Assembly (NCBI GenBank): GCA_028551475.1
Contig: CM052355.1
Coordinates: forward strand, 23,153,580 to 23,217,579
DNA from: Casuarina equisetifolia
Taxonomy: Eukaryota; Streptophyta; Magnoliopsida; Fagales; Casuarinaceae
Length of the DNA: 64,000 nucleotides
Direction of reading: 5' to 3'
A program made the translations under genes and the position numbers. This document shows, piece after piece, positions 58,801 through 64,000 of the stretch. Under the pieces are notes generated by a model. It had not been told where the DNA came from. It searched no databases and worked only from the letters and a program-made list of their open reading frames with translations. Position 1 is the stretch's first letter. Every line of letters begins with the position of its first letter.

Positions 58801-61800
58801 AGGAGATGTCAATGTACTTGGGCAAAATTGGAGGTAGATTTCATAATCTGGTCAGAAAGGGGGTTTGATTAAATTTCCAAAAACCCAATTCTTTCTTGAC
58901 CATTGGAATGTGTGTACCTCTTTGAACTAATTCTCGCCCAAGGATATTTTAAGTTAGACTATGGACCTGACTCAGATAACTTTTGTGGTCGTGGGGATTG
59001 AGGAAATGAACTTGTCATTGGGAAGATGTGTAATCCAGGTTGATATATTTTTGTGCAACCTGATATGAGGGGCAAATATGTGGATCTGGCTCTGCAAGGT
59101 AAATTGCACAGTACATCAAATTTTGAAGTACAAATTATTTCGATGATATACAAATTTATATCTTTTAAGCTTCCATTCCGGTTAATATCACAACTGAAGT
59201 TGCTTCTTTGGATTATCCGGCATTCTACATTTGAACTCAATAAGACTATTTGTTTACATAACTTGAAGTCATGGATAAGCATTTTATCATATTGTTTGAC
59301 TTTAATGTTAGCCTAGCAAGTTTCTCCAGTTTCTCCCACATGACAAGCTCATCTTGGCAAGTGAGAAAATGATCACTTGCCGGATTTGGAAATTCAAAAT
59401 TTTTGAAAGAAAACAACATATCTTTGTAGAAAAATTTTCAACAATTTAGAAGTTCTAAACAAATAAATATGTAGTTCTATATGCCATATAAACTCCTATT
59501 ATCTCTGGCAAAGCAAGAGGCTCTAACAGCATTTATTAAGAAAGAGAGATTATCATTTGCACAAAGAAAGCAAAATATGCAGACCCAATAAAATAGAAAG
59601 GCATATTACAGGCATGTCTAATCTACCACAAATTAGTTCTTGTAGAAACATGGAACAGATATCCTAGTGCTCCCTAGATTATGTCAGCAATCAGAGAACC
59701 ATAACATAACATGAGTTAGAAGTTATTATAAATGTACATCTCCAAGTAAGTCAAACAATAAAGAGAAACTTGTAAGATAAAAATCTGGCCTGGCTGCAGA
59801 GATGACAAAGTCTTAGAATGAAATCTACAAACATTAATATAAAATGAAAGTGATAGGCATAAACACAACTACTGAAGTAGATATGTAACTACAGCCTAAT
59901 CTTTGCAAAAGCTATTAGGTATGCAATTCATCAGAAGCAATTATACTCATACAATATCAAGTTAGTCAAAAAATAACAAATAAAAACTGCAGATATGAAT
60001 CTGCCATAACTGTAGAAAAGAGAAAATAATGGTATCTGCAACGTACGCACCTTAATATCCATTGAAGCCAATAAAAATAAATGCTGTTATACAAAGCCCA
60101 ATCTTTGTAAAATGTACTAAGGATGCGGTTCAAAATTGTATGCTAGAACATGGTGTGACAACTACAAAAATGAAAGTGAAAAAGCAAAGATAGTTTACCC
60201 TCATGATTGCTAGATCATCCATTGGACCATCACTTATTTTATTTGTCACCATTCCTAGAGCATTTCTCAAAGAAATCTGCATCGCTGCTTCAATTTCTTT
60301 AGAACACTCAAGGGCTGTTGAGTTGGCAGCAGCAACTACTGTTGCAACAGTCCCTAATTTCGCAGAACCATTACCACTTAAGGAATTTACAGCCTCTTTA
60401 TGGGCCCTCAGAACCAATTGTGTTGCACTGAATGACAGAAGGCAATCAGAAAAAGAAACATAAGAAGTAACCAAGGACACAAACATAGAGCAGATAACCA
60501 TCATAAACAGATGATCACTTTATGTGGAGAACTCTATCTGTTGACCAAAAAGCAACTGCAATAGAAGAGCTATAGTTGTTCAATTTTTTAAAACTAAATC
60601 ACTTTATTGGTTTCCACTAAAGCATTTGATTACTTTTAGAGCAGCAACATATTAGTAAGAGAAGCTTTAAGTAGCACAAACTCTGAAAAGAATGATAGCA
60701 GTACTTTCAAGTTAAGGCTTCAATCAACTCTAGGATAAGAGAATACTAAGGCCAAAGGACCATACACATGTTGTAAGAAGGATGAAAGCATAAATTAGGG
60801 AAACCAAGCACCAAATATCTGAAACCAGTACCACCACAAAAAGCAAAACGGGTAAAAGCACTCAAAAATGCTCCTAATGGCCACTTCCAAAATGTTTATG
60901 GTTGCATATGTAAGGATAAGAAACAATACATACGGGAAGAGATCTTTTGACACATATTTCACCAACCAAATTCCCTTCTAAACCTAACTTTTTAACACAA
61001 ATCAAATCACGAGCTTCCTTAAGGACAAAAACAGAATCTGAAAAGCAATTGCTAGCTTCACATTTCATGAGCTCAGTGGGAAAAGGGCATAGCATCAGCA
61101 ATGTTGATTACTAAAGGAATACATTCTAGTAGATGGTAATAAATGAGGACGTACTTGATATGGTTCTACAGTATTTGACATATACTGTACTGGTGACAAG
61201 TATTGGTTTTCTTGTCTTTTCTGTCTTTTGAAGACCAATAGGCAATGGATATCATCCCTCAACAGTGAGGTTTCTAAGGAGTGTTCACATTTGGAACACG
61301 GCTCCTTTTTGCTTAATTTGGACAATTTGGAAGGAGAGAATAATTGCACATTTAGCAGTGTCAAACGTCGCTAATATCATTGGTTGAGTGATAATGTGCA
61401 CTTGGCACTATCTTCTATGATGCCTTTTTGATTTATAATTCAATTTTTCCAAAATTGTTTAGAACAGCTTTTTACACATAGAAGATCAGATTCCTTCTTT
61501 CTTTGTCCAACAAAATTTTCAGTACTCTGTCATAGCATAATGGTGGAGATTGACAGTCACACAAAATGACGTATGAAATGAGAAATAGATTAGTTAAATT
61601 CAAACCACAACCTTCAAAATGAAGGTGCTGAAAACTACCCAGCACAAATACATCCACATGCATGCATGGACATATGAAAGGAGATAACTAAAATCCAATG
61701 AACTTCAAATCTTGATCCCTGAGAAAAAAATCCACATAAACCCCACCAGGCTAAGTATAAGGAGATAAAAGTTATCCAGTATAATTTCTTTTTCTTCTTT

Positions 61801-63279
61801 TGTACTTTTTTAAGGAATGATGTGCTAGGAAATTAGACTTTGTCAGTAGTGAAGATACCTTGACAGTAGTGAAGCCTTAAGTCCACATTACCTTGTTTCT
61901 TACCAGACTATCTAATGTATTCATCGCACAGTTTTCAACCTAAAGCAATAAGGTACTTGACCATCCTAGAATCTGTACCTGCTAGAACAAAGCTTCTCCA
62001 AAATCTCACAAATTGATAAGAGATACATAACAAGCATGACATATGCAGACAACTTACATAATCTAGGAATTAACCAGAACAATGTCACAACTTGCAACAG
62101 GCTGCAGGAGTAAATATTCAGAGAACTTACTGTAAAGTTGAAACCCAAGCTCTAGCAGCACCAGGAGTCTCTGCACAGAGGAAGTAGTCCTTTTTCTGCG
62201 GCGTCCCAATATCTGAATTTATAGTCAAGAAGCACGTATCTTGACATTTCAATCCAATAAGAAAAAGATCCTTTCAATATTGAACCCACAAGAGACAAAC
62301 GCATGTATTTTCTATGTTGCTGGGAACAAGAAAGATACGGTAAATAAGGATACAAAAACAGCAGCCATCGTACTTTGGTAGTCCACTAAAATATTTCAAA
62401 AAAAAGAAAAAAAAAATCTCATTAGTGAATTTTAAAGAAAACCTACTTTCACAAATTCTCAGCTAAGCATGTAATAATGCAAAGTATATCCGGAAAAGTT
62501 TCAGTCTTACTGGAAGTTGACGGGGGATACGGTGATCGTGCTATTTGCATCAAATATAATGGTTCCCTTTACAGTTGGCTCGTTTCTCCGAATCCTAAAC
62601 CAAACAAACATCACTAAGTATCAACATCAAATTCCTTCTATAAACTAAATCAAAATCCAGGAGAAAAGAACCCAAAACATATACAAACTTGTACTCCATT
62701 CTTCCAGTCGTCGGATCCAAGATTACCCATCGCTCGTTCCATTTCCTTAGCTGCTTATTGCACACATGGAATCATTCCTATGTCAGTTTGTACTGATTGT
62801 TTTCAAGCATTCTCAAGCTTAGAATTTCCCTTCCCTTTTTTCTTAAAGTCCTGATAGAGTGAATTCTAGATTGACCAAAAGAGACAAGATAGAAACTAAA
62901 ATTTCTCCAGCTAATATGGGAAGCAGAATTCAACCGCTCGCTTGGGCTAGTGCTAAAACCTTGAATGCAACAAAAACAAATCACCAAGAACCAATTTGGA
63001 CACACATAGATAGGAAGATACAGAAAAAAGATCATACGGTCTCGGATCGCTTGAGAAGTGGGCCCTGCAGCAAGTTCCTGCCAGACCCAGACGCCAACTG
63101 CCGTTTGATCTTCTCCAAGCTATTCTCAGCATCCCCAGCTCTCTGCTCCATCCCCAAATTCATTTTTCATACAAGTTGCGCACTAGTTAATTTAACATAC
63201 ACGTGAAGAATATATCCATTATTAGGGAAAGAGGAGAGGGCTTTGACAAACTAACCGGGGGACCGCCGTTCGAGGCCAT
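55860..63279 (-). CDS. SWAP70: Plant SWAP70 homologue: PH domain and coiled coil, ten exons, 492 aa
   Basis: Coding exons: 63256-63279, 63038-63142, 62689-62750, 62511-62594, 62354-62385, 62131-62212, 60199-60427, 57549-57776, 57030-57322, 55860-56199. They sum to 1479 bases, keep one frame, and all introns are GT-AG. The start MASNGGPP follows CC in a GCCATGG context. A basic segment (KIKRQLASGSGRNLLQGP) leads into a PH domain (about residues 29-135: LRKWNERWVILD, TITVSPVNF, GCCFYIGTPQKKDYFLCAE, and the helix Trp in RAWVSTLH). Residues 207-379 form long Ala/Glu/Lys coiled coils. The tail (380-492) is acidic. In rice and Arabidopsis, SWAP70 proteins bind phosphoinositides through PH and act as RAC/ROP exchange factors in immunity; that role is by homology. 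Introns 6 and 7 are long (1.7 and 2.4 kb). The gene looks intact. Confidence 0.9.
56419..56930. repeat. Tandem duplication of about 245 bp in SWAP70 intron 9
   Basis: Text at 56419-56667 recurs at 56668-56925 with offsets of 243-252 bp. Shared blocks include TCAAAAGGCATTATGAAGAG, GGACAACTGCA and CACATTAATATCAATGTAGA. The copies differ by several substitutions and small indels, so the event is not very recent. It lies wholly between exon 9 (ends 57030) and exon 10 (starts 56199). Confidence 0.75.
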
Positions 63280-63420
63280 GGCAAGAGTCGGGAGTTGAGA
63301 GATTGCAAAGTAAATTTACTGAATTGTAGGGTCTTACGTGCCCATCGTGAGGAGTTTTCGGGTACTTTGGGAAGCTGAGGCCGTTTGGTTTATGTCATGG
63401 ACTAGCAGGTGGGGGTTCTG
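63280..63420 (-). promoter_or_regulatory. 5' UTR and proximal promoter region of SWAP70
   Basis: Immediately upstream of the start codon the sequence is GC-richer than the surroundings. It contains one ACGTG core (minus strand GGCACGTAAG, near 63333-63342), a possible bZIP-type site. No clear TATA box is seen. The extent is inferred. Confidence 0.35.
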
Positions 63421-64000
63421 ATTGACCCATTACAAAACAAAATTAAGAAAATAATTATGTATAAGTTAGGTATTTTTGGGTGCATGCATGAGTATGTGTA
63501 CAAAGAAGATAAAGAAGATAAAGTAAACAAATTTTAAAAAATGTGAATTGTTCCAATTATTTTGCTTAATTGACGACAGTTTTCAATTTTTGGATTTTCA
63601 GTTATGTTATGTTAAGTTTCAAACAAAATGGCCATATAGTTTCTATATTTCTTAAAGATTCCTCAACTTCTGGAAACAATAAAATTGGTTTTTGAGTCTT
63701 TGAATTTATAAAATTGGTCCTTTCATCTATCTTTGCTGGTAGCCTACCTCTAGAAACAAAATAAAATAAAAAAATAGCGTACATAACACTTATAAAAAGT
63801 CATTAACAGGTTCATTGTCTAATTTAAAATTTTATTAAAAAATTAATAAAATTCATTATCTTATAAGTAAAAATATTGATATATTTACTCATTGCTCACA
63901 TCTTAATACACTCCATCATTATGATAATCAAATTATCAAAATATTATAATGCTACATTACATAGGTAATACATAGACTTAAATCAAGGAGAGTTCATATG
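63421..64000. other. AT-rich upstream DNA, no gene seen
   Basis: Low-GC sequence running to the window edge. Small open frames on the minus strand (for example 63602-63784) have no recognisable domain. No LTR terminus was found. Confidence 0.45.

Noticed and set aside
59053..59316. Plus-strand frame inside SWAP70 intron 7
   Set aside because: No recognisable domain, no promoter or splice context, and composition typical of intron.
60203..60463. 86-residue plus-strand frame
   Set aside because: It is the antisense of SWAP70 exon 7.
1..64000. CRISPR array, tRNA or rRNA genes, bacterial-type operons
   Set aside because: No regularly spaced identical short repeats, no tRNA or rRNA gene noticed, and all gene signals are plant nuclear. 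The tRNA-like words found are retrotransposon primer-binding sites.

Overview
This window is nuclear DNA of a flowering plant, most likely a eudicot. The evidence is AT-rich sequence, GT-AG introns, a SWAP70-type gene with ten coding exons, and dense nested LTR retrotransposons of the Athila, chromovirus and Copia types. I cannot fix the species from sequence alone. Nothing bacterial, organellar or CRISPR-like was seen.

Only two host genes are well supported. At the left, a small two-exon gene (5082-5536, +) encodes a short LEA-like protein. At the right, a complete ten-exon gene (55860-63279, -) encodes a 492-residue plant SWAP70 homologue: an N-terminal PH domain, then long coiled coils. 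All ten exons join in frame with GT-AG borders.

Almost everything between them is transposable elements, layered by insertion. Positions 1-5000 hold an LTR tip, a Copia-type LTR with leader, a reverse-strand chromovirus pol remnant and a LINE ORF1 remnant. Positions 6.8-19.5 kb hold a Copia LTR split by a solo LTR, a Ty3/Gypsy pol remnant, a Copia LTR followed by gag-protease, and Athila-like LTRs. Positions 19.5-26 kb are a stack of LTRs inside LTRs. Positions 26-31.3 kb are a decayed Copia element carrying two solo LTRs. Positions 31.9-34.1 kb are a small gag-only element with a perfect target-site duplication (TSD).

The most striking block is 34267-51387, a three-level nest. A chromovirus (A) was hit by a gag-only element (D, 37414-47740), which was in turn hit by a gag-only Athila-lineage element (F, 40049-46117). 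The two non-autonomous layers have lost, or never had, pol. D begins with two head-to-tail LTRs separated by only two bases, followed by a 328-bp triplication that gives three primer-binding sites. A reverse-strand relative of D (G, 52386-54516) lies nearby. No host operon or defence-like system was found; the unusual biology here is retroelement structure.
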